Notes: a model not told the origin generated them from the letters alone. DNA of 64,000 nucleotides from Sandaracinaceae bacterium (GCA_020633195.1 JACKEC010000034.1:21848-85847), one strand, 5' to 3'; shown: positions 16,940-26,327, numbered from the stretch's first letter. Numbers and translations: made by a program.

Positions 16940-18283
16940 ATGCTCGATCCTCACTCCGTCACCGGCAGCCAGGTGTCCAAGAACTTCGTCCTCGACACCA
17001 ACGTCCTCCTCCACGACCCCGGAGCGCTCTACGCCTTCGAGGACAACAACGTGGTCATCCCGATCTACGTCATCGAGGAGATCGACAAGTTCAAGCGAGA
17101 CATGAACGAGCTCGGCCGCTCCGCGCGAGGGGTGAGCCGCACGCTCGACGAGCTGCGCGCGCAGGGCAACCTCGCTCAGGGCGTCGGCCTCCCCGCCGGA
17201 GGCTCGCTGCGCGTCGCGTTCACCGGCCGGTCGCTGCCGAACGCGTACAGCATGACGAGCCACGAGGCCGACTCGAAGATCATCGCGGTCGCCCTCGACG
17301 TGAAGGAGTCCACGCCGGAGACGCCCACGATCCTCGTCACGAAGGACGTGAACCTCCGGATCCGCGCCGACGCGCTCGGGCTCGTCGCGGCCGACTACGA
17401 GCACGACCGCACCGAGCTCGAGGAGCTCTACAGCGGCTGGCGCGAGGTCCGCGTGGAGGGCGAGGTCATCGACGCGCTCTACCGCGAGGGCTCCGTCCCG
17501 ATGCCCGACGGGTGCGTGCCCAACCAGTTCGTGCAGCTCCTCGACCCCGACCACCCCAACCACAGCGGCGTGGGCCGGGTGGACCCGACGGGCACCAAGG
17601 TCGAGCCGCTCCCGAAGAAGAAGGAGCGCGTCTGGGGCATCACCGCGCGCAACCGCGAGCAGGCGTTCGCGCTCAACCTCCTGCTCGACGATCGGATCAA
17701 GCTCGTCACCCTCGTCGGCAAGGCGGGCACGGGCAAGACGCTGATCGCGCTCGCGGCGGCGTTGCGAAAGGCCCACGAGGAGAAGAAGTACCAGCGCGTG
17801 CTCGTCTCGCGCCCGATCTTCCCGCTCGGCCGCGACCTCGGCTACCTCCCGGGGGACATCGAGGAGAAGCTCCAGCCGTGGATGCAGCCCATCTTCGACA
17901 ACCTCGAGCTGCTGATGGGGCTCTCCAGCGAGGACCGCAAGAACGGCCGCAGCTACGAGGAGATGCTCCACCTCGGGATGCTCGAGGTCGAGCCGCTCAC
18001 GTACATCCGCGGCCGCTCGATCCCCGATCAGTTCCTCATCGTGGACGAGGCGCAGAACCTCACCGTCCACGAGGTGAAGACGATCATCAGCCGCGCGGGC
18101 GAGGGGACCAAGATCATCCTCACGGGCGACCCCTACCAGATCGACAACCCGTACATGGACGCGACGAGCAACGGGCTCGTGCACACGGTGAACCGCTTCC
18201 GCGGTCGCTCCATCTCCGGGCACATCACGCTGCGCAAGGGCGAGCGCTCCGAGCTCGCCGAGCTCGCCGCCGAGGTGCTGTAG
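16940..18283 (+). CDS. PhoH-family ATPase with N-terminal PIN domain
   Basis: A 447-residue protein. The N-terminal PIN nuclease-like domain opens with KNFVLDTNVLLHDP and keeps further acidic residues (about 16-150). The C-terminal PhoH ATPase domain has a Walker A motif GKAGTGKT (about 260-267) and Walker B DEAQN (about 368-372). PIN-PhoH proteins are RNA helicase/RNase-like factors. It is divergent from the beta-lactamase/NamZ gene across a spacer of about 120 bp and is followed 13 bp later by a TPR-type gene. No PhoU or phosphate gene is nearby. Confidence 0.92.
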   Translation: MLDPHSVTGSQVSKNFVLDTNVLLHDPGALYAFEDNNVVIPIYVIEEIDKFKRDMNELGRSARGVSRTLDELRAQGNLAQGVGLPAGGSLRVAFTGRSLPNAYSMTSHEADSKIIAVALDVKESTPETPTILVTKDVNLRIRADALGLVAADYEHDRTELEELYSGWREVRVEGEVIDALYREGSVPMPDGCVPNQFVQLLDPDHPNHSGVGRVDPTGTKVEPLPKKKERVWGITARNREQAFALNLLLDDRIKLVTLVGKAGTGKTLIALAAALRKAHEEKKYQRVLVSRPIFPLGRDLGYLPGDIEEKLQPWMQPIFDNLELLMGLSSEDRKNGRSYEEMLHLGMLEVEPLTYIRGRSIPDQFLIVDEAQNLTVHEVKTIISRAGEGTKIILTGDPYQIDNPYMDATSNGLVHTVNRFRGRSISGHITLRKGERSELAELAAEVL

Positions 18284-18296
18284 CCGCCCGGTCGAG

Positions 18297-19187
18297 ATGA
18301 GCGCCGAGCGACACAACGCGCGCGGCCACGAGCGGCTCGCGCGGGGCGACGTCGACGGCGCGATGGCGGCGTTCCTCGACGCGCTCGCCGAGGATCCCGG
18401 CGACGTGCCCGCGATGCTCTCGCGCCTCGAGATCCTCGCGCTCTACCGCGAGGACCACGCCGCCGCGATCGCGGCCGGGCGGGTGATGCGCGCCCACGGC
18501 GTCGGCGGCGTCGTGCTCGCGAGCTCGCTGAGCTACTCGCTGCAGTCGCTCGGGATGCACCGCGAGGCGCTCGAGGTGATCTACGAGGGCCTGCGCACGG
18601 CGCCGGAGACCGAGACGCTCTGGTACAACGCCGCCTGCTCGCACGCGAAGCTGCGCCTGTGGACGGCCGCGATCCACGCGCTCGAGGCGGCCACCGGGCT
18701 CGACCCGAGCGACGGCGCGACGGCTCGGGCCGACGAGGACTTCGCGGCCATCGCGACCGAGCCGTGGTTCCTCGCGGCGACCGATCCGTCGACCGTCCCG
18801 GTCCGCGCGCCGGCGAGCGTCCTGATCGCGCACACCGCCGAGCAGGCGCCTCGCGCCGCTCCCCTCGCGGAGGCGCTGCGCGCGTCGGGCTACGCGGTCG
18901 AGGCCCGCGTGGTGGAGCGCCCGCTCGACCCCGGCGCGCTCGACGGCGCTCCGCGCGCGCTGCTCTTCGACGACCGCGACGAGGCCGCGCGAGCCGTCGA
19001 GCGCGAGCTCGCCCGCGTGAAGACGACTTGCCCCGTCGCGCTCGTCGTCCCGACGTGGCTGCCGACGGAGCACCTGCCGTCGTTCCACGCCCCCGACGAC
19101 CGCTGGGGCCCGGGCGCGCTCGGCTTGCTGCGGTTCTTCCTCGGCCCGCTCGCGTGCGAGCCGCCCGGCCCCGCGCTCGAGAAGTAG
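18297..19187 (+). CDS. TPR-like protein with unknown alpha/beta C-terminal domain
   Basis: A 296-residue cytoplasmic protein. Residues 1-145 form three to four helix pairs of tetratricopeptide type (RHNARGHERLARGDVDGAM, then ALEVIYEGLRTAPETETLWYNA). After a short linker, residues 175-280 alternate strands and helices, beginning SVLIAHTAEQAPRAAPLAEAL. This layout faintly recalls a TIR or receiver fold, but no catalytic Glu or receiver Asp could be placed with confidence. It follows phoH by 13 bp and may be co-transcribed with it. Unknown function. Confidence 0.55.
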   Translation: MSAERHNARGHERLARGDVDGAMAAFLDALAEDPGDVPAMLSRLEILALYREDHAAAIAAGRVMRAHGVGGVVLASSLSYSLQSLGMHREALEVIYEGLRTAPETETLWYNAACSHAKLRLWTAAIHALEAATGLDPSDGATARADEDFAAIATEPWFLAATDPSTVPVRAPASVLIAHTAEQAPRAAPLAEALRASGYAVEARVVERPLDPGALDGAPRALLFDDRDEAARAVERELARVKTTCPVALVVPTWLPTEHLPSFHAPDDRWGPGALGLLRFFLGPLACEPPGPALEK

Positions 19188-19190
19188 CCG

Positions 19191-21356
19191 TCAGGCCCCG
19201 TCGTCGAGGGATCGCAGGAAGGCGACGAGGTCGTCGATCTCCGCGTCGGTGAGGGAGCTCGTCACGCCGTGGGTGTCGGCGGCGTTGCGCGTGGTGAGCA
19301 CCTCCCGGAGCGTCGGCGCGGAGCCGTCGTGGAGGTACGGCGCGGTGCGCCAGAGCCCCCGCAGCGTCGGGGTGTCGAGGCCGGTGAGCGGGCCCCCGAG
19401 CCGCGAGCCCGAGCCGGCGCCGAGGGTGCCCACGTCGTGCAGGACGGGCTCGCCTCCGACGAACGCGCTGTCGGTGTAGGCCTCGCCGGCGTGGCACGTC
19501 GGGCACCCCGCGCCCTCGAAGAGCGCGGCGCCACGCGCCCGCGCCGCGTCGTCGTCGATCGCGCGATAGGGGCTGGTCCCGAATCGGTCGAGGCTCGCGA
19601 CGTAGGCGGCGAGCGCGTCGAGCTCGGGGCTGAGCCCGGCCTTCGGCCCGCCGAGGGTCTCGTCGCGCATCATCGCGTGGAACACGTCGTCCGGCAGGAA
19701 CCCCTCGCCGCCCTGGCCGCCGCGGATGTCGTGCTCGAAGTCCTGCACCTCGTCGAAGTTGGCGGTCCAGTGCAGCGGCGCCCGCCCCGCGCGACCGCGC
19801 AGCTCGATCGTGTTGCGCAGCCCCTCGCCGCGCTGCGTGAAGTCCCACACGAGCCCGTCGCCCTCCCCGTCGAGGTGGCAGGTCGCGCAAGACAGGTAGC
19901 GGGTCCGGCTCATCCGCGGATCGCGGCTCCGATAGAAGATCCGCTTCCCCTCGAGGACCATCGCCTCGAGAGGCTCGGCGGCCAGCGTCGGGATCTCCGC
20001 GAGCAGCGGCGGCTCGGTCGCGAAGCTCGACACGTCGTAGACGCGGACCGTGCGCGACAAGAACGCTTGCACGAAGAGCATCGAGCCGTCGGGCGACAGC
20101 GCGAGCCCCTGCGGCGCCTCGCCCACGGCGTCGATGCTGGCCACGGTGAAGAAGTCGAAGCCGTCGACGACCACCACCGTCTGCGCGCCCTGCATCGCGA
20201 CGAAGAGGCGGTCGCCCATCGGCGCGTAGACGGCGGCCGAGGCGAAGTCGAGGTCGTCGAAGGAGTGGCGGAAGCTGTCGCGCGCCTCGGCGCCCGGCGC
20301 GCCGAGCAGCACCTCGCCGAGCGCGGCCCGGGCCGTCGTCTGGCTCGTCAACGGCAGCCCCGTGCGGAAGGCGCCCGCGACGACGTTGGCCTTGAGCGCG
20401 GGGAGCACCACGCGGCGTCCGTCCGGCGAGGGCACCGCCTGCCCGAGGAAGGACAGGACCCCATCGTTGTCGGTGTCGCTGTCGAGGCCCTCCTGCCGCG
20501 CGAGCACCGTCTCGGGCCCGAGCGCGAGCGCCCGCGGGTCGCGCGCGTCGATCGAGACCACGCGCGCGCCGGCCTCGTCCGAGCGCCAGCGCGTCGCGAT
20601 CAGCGCGCCGTCCGCGTTCATCGCGAGGCCGCGCGGCTCCGGCCCCACGGCGAGCGCGTCGAGGATCGCTCCGTCGGGGTCGACGCTGGTGACCGTGCCG
20701 GCGCGCGACGCCACGAAGAAGGCGCCGCCGCGCGGATCCGCGAGGACGGCCCACGGCTCGGAGCCCGCCGCCACGGTGCTTCGAGGCTCGAGCGTCTCCG
20801 CGTCGAGGAGCCGCAGCGTGTCGTCGCCCTGGCACGCGACCGCGACGCGCGCGCCTGCGATCGCGAGCGCGCGCGGGTGCTCGCCGACGGTGACCTCGGT
20901 GACGAGCGCGAGCGGCTCGATCGAGAGCACGGCCACCGTGTCGGCGTCCGGGTTGACCACCCACACGCGGCCGCGCGCCGCGTCGACGGCGATGGAGCTC
21001 GACGACGTCGGCGCCGGGTCGCTCGGCCTCGGCACCACGCTGACCGAGCGCGTGGCCTCCGCCCGGCGCCCGCGCGCGTCGACCACGACGGCCCCGATCG
21101 TCCGGACGCCGACGATCTCGAAGGCGTGGCAGGCCTCGCGGCCGGTGGCGGTCGCGCCGTCGCCGAACACCCACTCGACGGCGCCGTCGGACGCGACGGA
21201 GAAGCAGGCCTCCTCTCGCACGAACGCGTACGCCGGCCCGTCGATCGTCGCGTCCGGAGGCGGCGTGTCGGCGTCGGCGCCGGCGTCGGTCGGGGGGGCG
21301 GGGTCGGTGCAGGCGACGGCGAGCGCCGCGACGATCCCGACGAGCGACCTACTCAC
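19191..21356 (-). CDS. Lipoprotein di-haem cytochrome c with PKD-like and beta-propeller domains
   Basis: A 721-residue protein. A lipobox ends at VACTDP (Cys about 16), followed by an Asp/Ala-rich linker and a PKD-like domain (EWVFGDGATATGRE, about 58-105). A seven-bladed YVTN-type beta-propeller follows (about 120-470). The C-terminal part resembles the CcpA/MauG cytochrome peroxidase family and has two haem motifs, C490-A-T-C493-H494 and C618-P-T-C621-H622. Such proteins work in the periplasm or on the cell surface as peroxidases or electron carriers. It overlaps the preceding LVIVD gene by 8 bp, so the two form an operon. Confidence 0.82.
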   Translation of the reverse strand: MSRSLVGIVAALAVACTDPAPPTDAGADADTPPPDATIDGPAYAFVREEACFSVASDGAVEWVFGDGATATGREACHAFEIVGVRTIGAVVVDARGRRAEATRSVSVVPRPSDPAPTSSSSIAVDAARGRVWVVNPDADTVAVLSIEPLALVTEVTVGEHPRALAIAGARVAVACQGDDTLRLLDAETLEPRSTVAAGSEPWAVLADPRGGAFFVASRAGTVTSVDPDGAILDALAVGPEPRGLAMNADGALIATRWRSDEAGARVVSIDARDPRALALGPETVLARQEGLDSDTDNDGVLSFLGQAVPSPDGRRVVLPALKANVVAGAFRTGLPLTSQTTARAALGEVLLGAPGAEARDSFRHSFDDLDFASAAVYAPMGDRLFVAMQGAQTVVVVDGFDFFTVASIDAVGEAPQGLALSPDGSMLFVQAFLSRTVRVYDVSSFATEPPLLAEIPTLAAEPLEAMVLEGKRIFYRSRDPRMSRTRYLSCATCHLDGEGDGLVWDFTQRGEGLRNTIELRGRAGRAPLHWTANFDEVQDFEHDIRGGQGGEGFLPDDVFHAMMRDETLGGPKAGLSPELDALAAYVASLDRFGTSPYRAIDDDAARARGAALFEGAGCPTCHAGEAYTDSAFVGGEPVLHDVGTLGAGSGSRLGGPLTGLDTPTLRGLWRTAPYLHDGSAPTLREVLTTRNAADTHGVTSSLTDAEIDDLVAFLRSLDDGA

Positions 21357-22959
21357 ACGCGACCGTCGTGAACGTCGCGCTGAACGCGGCGGCGGTCGGG
21401 TTGCCGTTGAGGTCGGTGACCCCGCCCGCCGGGACCTCGAGCGTGTACGTCGTCGAGGGCGCGAGCACGCGCGTCGGCCACACGTTGACCACCCCGTCCT
21501 GGCCCGAGAGGTAGACGTCGAGCGCGTTGCCGTCCGGATCGCGGAGGATCACCGAGCCGCGGAAGACGCTGCTCATGGAGACGAACTCCGTGAACGTCAG
21601 CCCGACCCGCGTCGTCAGCGGCTGATCCGTCGCGCCGTCGAGGGGCACGACCATGTTCACGGCCGGGGGCGTCGAGTCCACGGCCTCCGCGAAGGGCACC
21701 ACCGCGCTGGCCTCCCCGTCGACGGAGTCGTCGTCGACGCTCAGCACCAGGACGTTGCCGAACGGCGTGAGGGTGTCGACGTCGCCGGTGTGCTCGTAGC
21801 GGGCGAGCGCGGTCGGCGCGGTGGGGTCGCTCACGTCGAGCCGCATCCCGTAGGCGCTGAAGCCGACGAACGCGACGCCCTCCTTGATGAAGACGTAGCC
21901 GCCGTCGCCGTCCGGCGCCTCCCAGTCCCCGGCGAGGGTCGGGTGCGTGGGGTCGGTGACGTCGAAGATCGCGAGCCCGCCGCTGAAGCCGATCCGCGGG
22001 TGGTAGGTGTGGCCGCCGTTCACCATCCCGAAGTAGGCCGGCAGCGGGATCGGGCGCTCGAGCCGATCCACGGTGCCGTTGGTGATCGAGTAGGTCCCGC
22101 CGGGGATCGGCCGCGGCTGGCGCGGATCGCGGATGTCGACCACCGCCGCCACCGATCCCTCGCTGCTGAACACGTAGAGGTGGTTGCCGATCGCGATGAC
22201 CTGACCGATCCGGAAGAGCGGCTCGGGCAGGTACTGCGCGACGATCTCGGGGTTGCGCGGATCCTCCGCGTCCACGACGTAGACGCCGTTGTCGGACGCG
22301 CCGACGTACACGTACGGGGCCTGCCAGGACGTGCTCATCACCGTGCGCATGTACGCGTCCGGGTAGCGCACGCCGGGGAGCGTGAAGTCGGTGACGCGGA
22401 CCGGCGCGGTCACGTCCTGCAGGTCCCAGAACTGGATGCCGGTCAGCGACGCGACCACGATCCAGCGCCCGCCGATCGTGGAGTAGCCCGTGGCGTGGGT
22501 CTCCCGGATCTGCTCGTCGAGGACGTTGGCGACGAGCACGGGCGAGCACGGGTCGTGGATGTCCCAGACCGCGATCCCACCCCGGCCGCGCTCGTGGGCC
22601 CAGGGGCGCACCAGGTAGCCGTCGAGGAAGAACCCCGTGTTGTGGTGGTTCTCGTCGGCGTCGCCGAGCGGGAGGAAGGCGCACTCCACGCCGATCTGCG
22701 CGGCGTCGAAGATCGTCGACGGAGCGCCCGGGCCCGTCGGCGGGTCGAAGCCATCCGGAGGGGGCAGCGGATCGGGGTCGGGGGCGCCCGCGTCGCCGGT
22801 CCACAGGTGACAGCCGGTCGGCGCGGGCCCCGCGTCGGGGCCTCCGTCCACGCCCGCGTCGGCCGCCGATTCCCCTGCGTCCACGCCCGCGTCGGTGGGC
22901 TCGTCGGGGCTCGGGCAGCCGACCAGGAGCAGGGCGAGGAGCCAGCGGGGGGCGTTCAC
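21349..22959 (-). CDS. Lipoprotein with LVIVD-repeat propeller and Big_5-type Ig domain
   Basis: A 536-residue protein. A short signal with lipobox LLLVGC is followed by an Asp/Ala/Gly-rich linker with repeated DAGVDAG. Residues about 110-420 contain repeats of the LVIVD kind (VAVWDIHDPCSPVLVAN, VYVVDAEDPRNPEIVAQ), which form a beta-propeller. A Big_5/Ig-like domain lies at about 425-535. It starts with GTG, 6 nt after TAGATT. Its end overlaps the di-haem cytochrome gene by 8 bp. A surface scaffold or binding partner for that cytochrome is an inference. Confidence 0.78.
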   Translation of the reverse strand: MNAPRWLLALLLVGCPSPDEPTDAGVDAGESAADAGVDGGPDAGPAPTGCHLWTGDAGAPDPDPLPPPDGFDPPTGPGAPSTIFDAAQIGVECAFLPLGDADENHHNTGFFLDGYLVRPWAHERGRGGIAVWDIHDPCSPVLVANVLDEQIRETHATGYSTIGGRWIVVASLTGIQFWDLQDVTAPVRVTDFTLPGVRYPDAYMRTVMSTSWQAPYVYVGASDNGVYVVDAEDPRNPEIVAQYLPEPLFRIGQVIAIGNHLYVFSSEGSVAAVVDIRDPRQPRPIPGGTYSITNGTVDRLERPIPLPAYFGMVNGGHTYHPRIGFSGGLAIFDVTDPTHPTLAGDWEAPDGDGGYVFIKEGVAFVGFSAYGMRLDVSDPTAPTALARYEHTGDVDTLTPFGNVLVLSVDDDSVDGEASAVVPFAEAVDSTPPAVNMVVPLDGATDQPLTTRVGLTFTEFVSMSSVFRGSVILRDPDGNALDVYLSGQDGVVNVWPTRVLAPSTTYTLEVPAGGVTDLNGNPTAAAFSATFTTVACE

Positions 22960-22965
22960 GCCTCG

Positions 22966-22971
22966 AATCTA
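22966..22971 (-). promoter_or_regulatory. -10-like hexamer TAGATT for the LVIVD/cytochrome operon
   Basis: On the minus strand TAGATT ends exactly 6 nt before the GTG at 22959, with no Shine-Dalgarno sequence. Confidence 0.45.
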
Positions 22972-23077
22972 TGCGAGGCGAGCCCAGGGTTCCAAGCCCG
23001 GGTGGCCATGGGTTCCATCGCGACTACGTTCGGCGGTCGGGGCGGGCCCACCCCTGCCTTTCGCTCGCAGCCTCTGT

Positions 23078-23083
23078 TAGAGT
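23078..23083 (+). promoter_or_regulatory. -10-like hexamer TAGAGT with a short conventional leader
   Basis: TAGAGT lies 23 nt before ATG 23107. The leader carries a Shine-Dalgarno-like GAGGGG (23096-23101), so this gene differs from the leaderless set. Confidence 0.35.
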
Positions 23084-23106
23084 GCTGCCGTCACCGAGGG
23101 GAAAGT

Positions 23107-24888
23107 ATGTCCGACAGACTGAAGCTCGCTTCGCTCACGGCCCTGGGGGGCCTCTGCCTTTCGCTCGCGCCGGCCGTGGCCTTCGCCCAGCCCGACGCGG
23201 GTCTCTTCGACGCCGCCAGCACCTGCGGTAACGGGGTGCGTGAGCCCTGGGAGCAGTGCGACTGGGGCTTCTTCGACATCGAATTCGCCACCGGTGAAGG
23301 CGGCGGGGCGGACGGCCGAGGCGAGCCGACCGAGTACGACTGCTGCGACATCAACTGCCGCCTGCGCCCCTCGACCTTCGAGTGCCGCAACTCGTGGCGG
23401 GGTGACTGCGACGCGCCCGAGTTCTGCAGAGGCACGCGCGACGCGGACGGAGTCCACTCGACCTGCCCGCCCGACCGCCTCCACACCGGCTCGCACGTGT
23501 GCCGCCCCGTCGCGGACGCCTGCGACGTCCCGGAGACGTGCACCGGGCGCAGCACCGAGTGCCCCCCCGACGGGCTCGCGGGGAGCACCGTGACCTGCCG
23601 TCCCGCGGCAGGCCCCTGCGACGCCGCCGAGGTCTGTGACGGCATCCGCGTCAATTGCCCGGTCGACCAGCTGGCCGCGGCCGGCACGGTCTGCCGGATC
23701 GCGACCGGCGGCTGCGACGCCGAGGAGCTCTGCAGCGGCTCGACCGCGAGCTGCCCCTCGGACGTCCTCGCCGCGGCCGGCACCGAGTGCCGCGCGGCCG
23801 CGGGTGACTGCGACGTGGCCGAGCTGTGCTCGGGCACCGGCGCGACCTGCCCCGCCGACGCCTTCGCCGACGACACCACGGTCTGCCGCGCCTCGACGGG
23901 CCGCTGCGACACCGAGGAGCTGTGCTCCGGCACCGACGCGGACTGCGCGACGGACATGAGCGCGGCGGACGGCACCAGCTGCGCGGACGCGACCCGCTGC
24001 AACGGCGAGGAGACGTGCATGGCCGGCAGCTGCACGCCGGGCACCGCGCCCACCTGCGACGACCGCAACCTCTGCACCGCGGACTCTTGCGCGGAGCCGG
24101 GCGGCTGCATGAACACGCCCGTCGCGGGCTGCTGCAACATCGACTCGGGCTGCGACGACGGCGACATCTGCACCTCCGACACGTGCTCGGGCGCGGGCGG
24201 CACCTGCTCCTCGGCCCCGATCACGAACTGCTGCGAGACCGACGCGGACTGCGACGACGCGAACGCCTGCACCGCCGACGCGTGCGACACGACGACGAAC
24301 CGCTGCATGCGCACCCCGGTGGCGGGCTGCTGCGCGACCGACGCGGACTGCGACGACTCGAACGCCTGCACCGGCGACACCTGCGACACCACGACCGGTA
24401 TGTGTGACAACGCGGAGATCGCGGGCTGCTGCACCGGCGACGGCGACTGCAACGACATGAACACCTGCACCTCGGACCGCTGCGACACGGCGGCCATGAC
24501 GTGCACCAACGACGCGATCGCCGGCTGCTGCCTCACCGACGAGGACTGCGACGACGGCGACGAGTGCACCGCCGACATGTGCGACGCGGCCACCGCGACC
24601 TGCTCGAGCGACCGGATCCCCGGCTGCGGGCGTGACGCGGGCGGCGGCTTCGACGACGCCGGCACCGGCATGACGGACGCGGGCGGACCCGTCGGCACCG
24701 ACGCGGGCCCGATGGACGGCGCGGTCGGCACCGGCGGCGACGGCGCGGTCGGCGACGCGGGTGACGACATGACCGAGGGTGGCTGCGGCTGCCCGATGGC
24801 CGTGGGTGGCAGCACCGACACCGCGCCGATGGGCCTGCTCGTCGCGCTCGGCGCCCTCGTGTTCTGGCGCCGCCGCCGCCGAGGCTGA
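23107..24888 (+). CDS. Cysteine-rich secreted protein with MYXO-CTERM tail
   Basis: A 593-residue protein. Signal peptide (cleaved near AFAQ, about residue 24). One Myxococcus cysteine-rich repeat (CGNGVREPWEQC) comes first. A disintegrin-like block of repeats follows (pattern C-D-x-x-E-x-C-x-G-x-x-x-x-C-P), then at least six repeats ending GCC and containing DxDCDDxNACT. An Asp/Gly linker leads to the MYXO-CTERM tail: GGCGCP, a hydrophobic segment and an Arg cluster. In myxobacteria this tail is cut and lipid-modified at its Cys for display on the outer surface. The protein is probably an extracellular adhesive or structural protein. A three-hairpin repeat begins in its stop codon. Confidence 0.82.
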   Translation: MSDRLKLASLTALGGLCLSLAPAVAFAQPDAGLFDAASTCGNGVREPWEQCDWGFFDIEFATGEGGGADGRGEPTEYDCCDINCRLRPSTFECRNSWRGDCDAPEFCRGTRDADGVHSTCPPDRLHTGSHVCRPVADACDVPETCTGRSTECPPDGLAGSTVTCRPAAGPCDAAEVCDGIRVNCPVDQLAAAGTVCRIATGGCDAEELCSGSTASCPSDVLAAAGTECRAAAGDCDVAELCSGTGATCPADAFADDTTVCRASTGRCDTEELCSGTDADCATDMSAADGTSCADATRCNGEETCMAGSCTPGTAPTCDDRNLCTADSCAEPGGCMNTPVAGCCNIDSGCDDGDICTSDTCSGAGGTCSSAPITNCCETDADCDDANACTADACDTTTNRCMRTPVAGCCATDADCDDSNACTGDTCDTTTGMCDNAEIAGCCTGDGDCNDMNTCTSDRCDTAAMTCTNDAIAGCCLTDEDCDDGDECTADMCDAATATCSSDRIPGCGRDAGGGFDDAGTGMTDAGGPVGTDAGPMDGAVGTGGDGAVGDAGDDMTEGGCGCPMAVGGSTDTAPMGLLVALGALVFWRRRRRG

Positions 24889-24987
24889 GTCCGACGACGC
24901 GAAGCGTCGGAGGATCTCAGTGGGGGAGCGCGAGGGGCTTGCCCCTCGCCGGAGAGAAATCGCCGGCGGCGATTTATCGACAGACCT
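24884..24987 (+). repeat. Three-hairpin interspersed repeat, copy A, starting at the stop codon
   Basis: It begins CTGAGTCC, containing the TGA stop of the gene before it. Hairpin 1 closes CTGAG with CTCAG (24916-24920) and has the inner stem CCGACG/CGTCGG. Hairpin 2 is GCGAGGGG-CTTG-CCCCTCGC. Hairpin 3 is AAATCGCC-GGC-GGCGATTT. The 76-bp core 24912-24987 matches copy B (29992-30066, opposite strand) with one substitution and one indel. Confidence 0.8.
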
Positions 24988-25029
24988 TGAGAGCAGCCCC
25001 GGCTCACGAATCGAGGCCCTCTCCATGCT

Positions 25030-25671
25030 ATGGAGGGGGCCTCGGTGCTTCCGTCGACCCAACCGGCCCGGAGAGGTCGCGAGACGCTGGCCGGCGGCGG
25101 CTGGATCGAGCTCCACGAGGGGTTCTTCCGAGACCACGAGGCCCAGATGGCCGCGCTCCTCGAGGAGCTGCCGCTCCGCGTCGAGGAGGTCGTCGTGTGC
25201 GGCAAGCGCTACCCGACCCCGCGACGCACGAGCTGGCACGGGGACCCGGGCTGCGCCTACGGGTACTCGGGCCGTCGCTGGGAGCCGTCCCCGTGGACCC
25301 CGACCCTCGACCGGATCCGCGCGCAGCTCGACGAGCTCGAAGGGGTCCACTTCAACTCCCTGCTCGCCAACCACTACCGGGACGGCGCCGACGCGATGGG
25401 CGCGCACGCCGACGACGAGCCCGAGCTCGGCCCCTCGCGCGACGACGTGCGGATCGCGAGCGTCTCGCTCGGCGCGGCCCGCCGCTTCGTGCTCGGGCAC
25501 CGCGCGACCAAGGAGAAGCGGGAGTGGTCGCTCGGCGGTGGCAGCGTCCTCGTGATGGGCGGCCCGCTGCAGCGCGACTGGGTCCACCGCGTCCCCCGCA
25601 CCAAGCGGGTCGTGGGGCCCCGCCTCAATCTGACCTTCCGCGTCGTCGTGCCCCGCCCTAGGATTCCGTGA
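25030..25671 (+). CDS. AlkB-like 2-oxoglutarate/Fe(II) dioxygenase
   Basis: A 213-residue enzyme of the AlkB family, which removes alkyl groups from DNA or RNA bases. The iron ligands are visible as H126-x-D128 and H186 (WVHRV). The 2-oxoglutarate arginine motif is RLNLTFR (R198 and R204). A nucleotide-recognition lid region is seen around PTPRRTSWHGDPG. Length and order fit the ALKBH2/3-like bacterial branch. The TGA stop lies inside the promoter/start region of msrA (25669-25671), so the two genes touch. It starts 42 bp after repeat copy A. Confidence 0.88.
   Translation: MEGASVLPSTQPARRGRETLAGGGWIELHEGFFRDHEAQMAALLEELPLRVEEVVVCGKRYPTPRRTSWHGDPGCAYGYSGRRWEPSPWTPTLDRIRAQLDELEGVHFNSLLANHYRDGADAMGAHADDEPELGPSRDDVRIASVSLGAARRFVLGHRATKEKREWSLGGGSVLVMGGPLQRDWVHRVPRTKRVVGPRLNLTFRVVVPRPRIP
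25659..25664 (+). promoter_or_regulatory. -10-like hexamer TAGGAT for msrA
   Basis: TAGGAT is embedded in the last codons of the AlkB-like gene, 9 nt before ATG 25674. Confidence 0.35.
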
Positions 25672-25673
25672 CC

Positions 25674-26327
25674 ATGCTCGACTTCCTCAAGAAGAAGCTC
25701 GTGATGCCCCGCGCCGACGAGGCCCTCCCCGGTCGCGAGGCGAAGATGCCCGTCGCCGCGCGCCACGCCGTGCTGGGCACGCCGATGGAGGCGCCCTTCC
25801 CCGACGGGCTCGAGCTCGCGATGTTCGGGTTCGGCTGCTTCTGGGGCGCGGAGCGCAAGCTCTGGCAGGCCGACGGCGTCTTCTCGACCGCCGTCGGCTA
25901 CGCCGCGGGCTTCACGCCGAACCCGACCTACGAGGAGGTCTGCTCCGGACGCACGGGCCACAACGAGGTCGTGCGCGTCGTGTTCGATCCGAAGAAGACG
26001 TCCTACGAGAAGCTCCTGAAGGTGTTCTGGGAGAGCCACGACCCGACGCAGGGGATGCGGCAGGGCAACGACGCGGGGACCCAGTATCGGTCGGGCGTCT
26101 ACGCCTACGGCGACGCGCAGCTCGCCGCGGCCCAGGCCTCGAAGGCGGCCTACGAGACCAAGCTGGTCGCCGCCGGCTACGGCCCCATCACCACCGAGAT
26201 CGTCGCCGCGCCGCCGTTCTACTTCGCCGAGGACTACCACCAGCAGTACCTCCACAAGAACCCGAACGGCTACTGCGGCATCGGCGGGACCGGCGTCGCC
26301 TGCTCCATCGGCCTCGACGTCGACTGA
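25674..26327 (+). CDS. msrA: Peptide methionine-S-sulfoxide reductase MsrA
   Basis: A 217-residue enzyme that reduces methionine-S-sulfoxide in proteins. The catalytic motif GCFWG is present with Cys55, and the family blocks YAGGxxxNPTYEEVCSG-like (here YAAGFTPNPTYEEVCSG), GHNEVVRVVFDP and EDYHQQYLHKNPNGYC are all visible. The C-terminal Cys pair region provides the resolving cysteine. No MsrB domain is fused. ATG 25674 fits the TAGGAT hexamer; GTG 25668 is a two-codon-longer alternative. Confidence 0.96.
   Translation: MLDFLKKKLVMPRADEALPGREAKMPVAARHAVLGTPMEAPFPDGLELAMFGFGCFWGAERKLWQADGVFSTAVGYAAGFTPNPTYEEVCSGRTGHNEVVRVVFDPKKTSYEKLLKVFWESHDPTQGMRQGNDAGTQYRSGVYAYGDAQLAAAQASKAAYETKLVAAGYGPITTEIVAAPPFYFAEDYHQQYLHKNPNGYCGIGGTGVACSIGLDVD

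Noticed and set aside
18820..19160. TIR-like domain at the end of the TPR protein at 18297
   Set aside because: Only a short resemblance at the first strand; no catalytic Glu or loop motifs could be placed.
23048..23170. 15-bp direct repeat (ctgcctttcgctcgc) on both sides of the 23107 start as an attachment site
   Set aside because: No integrase, cargo or composition change; the second copy lies within the signal-peptide codons, so a chance or slippage origin is simpler.
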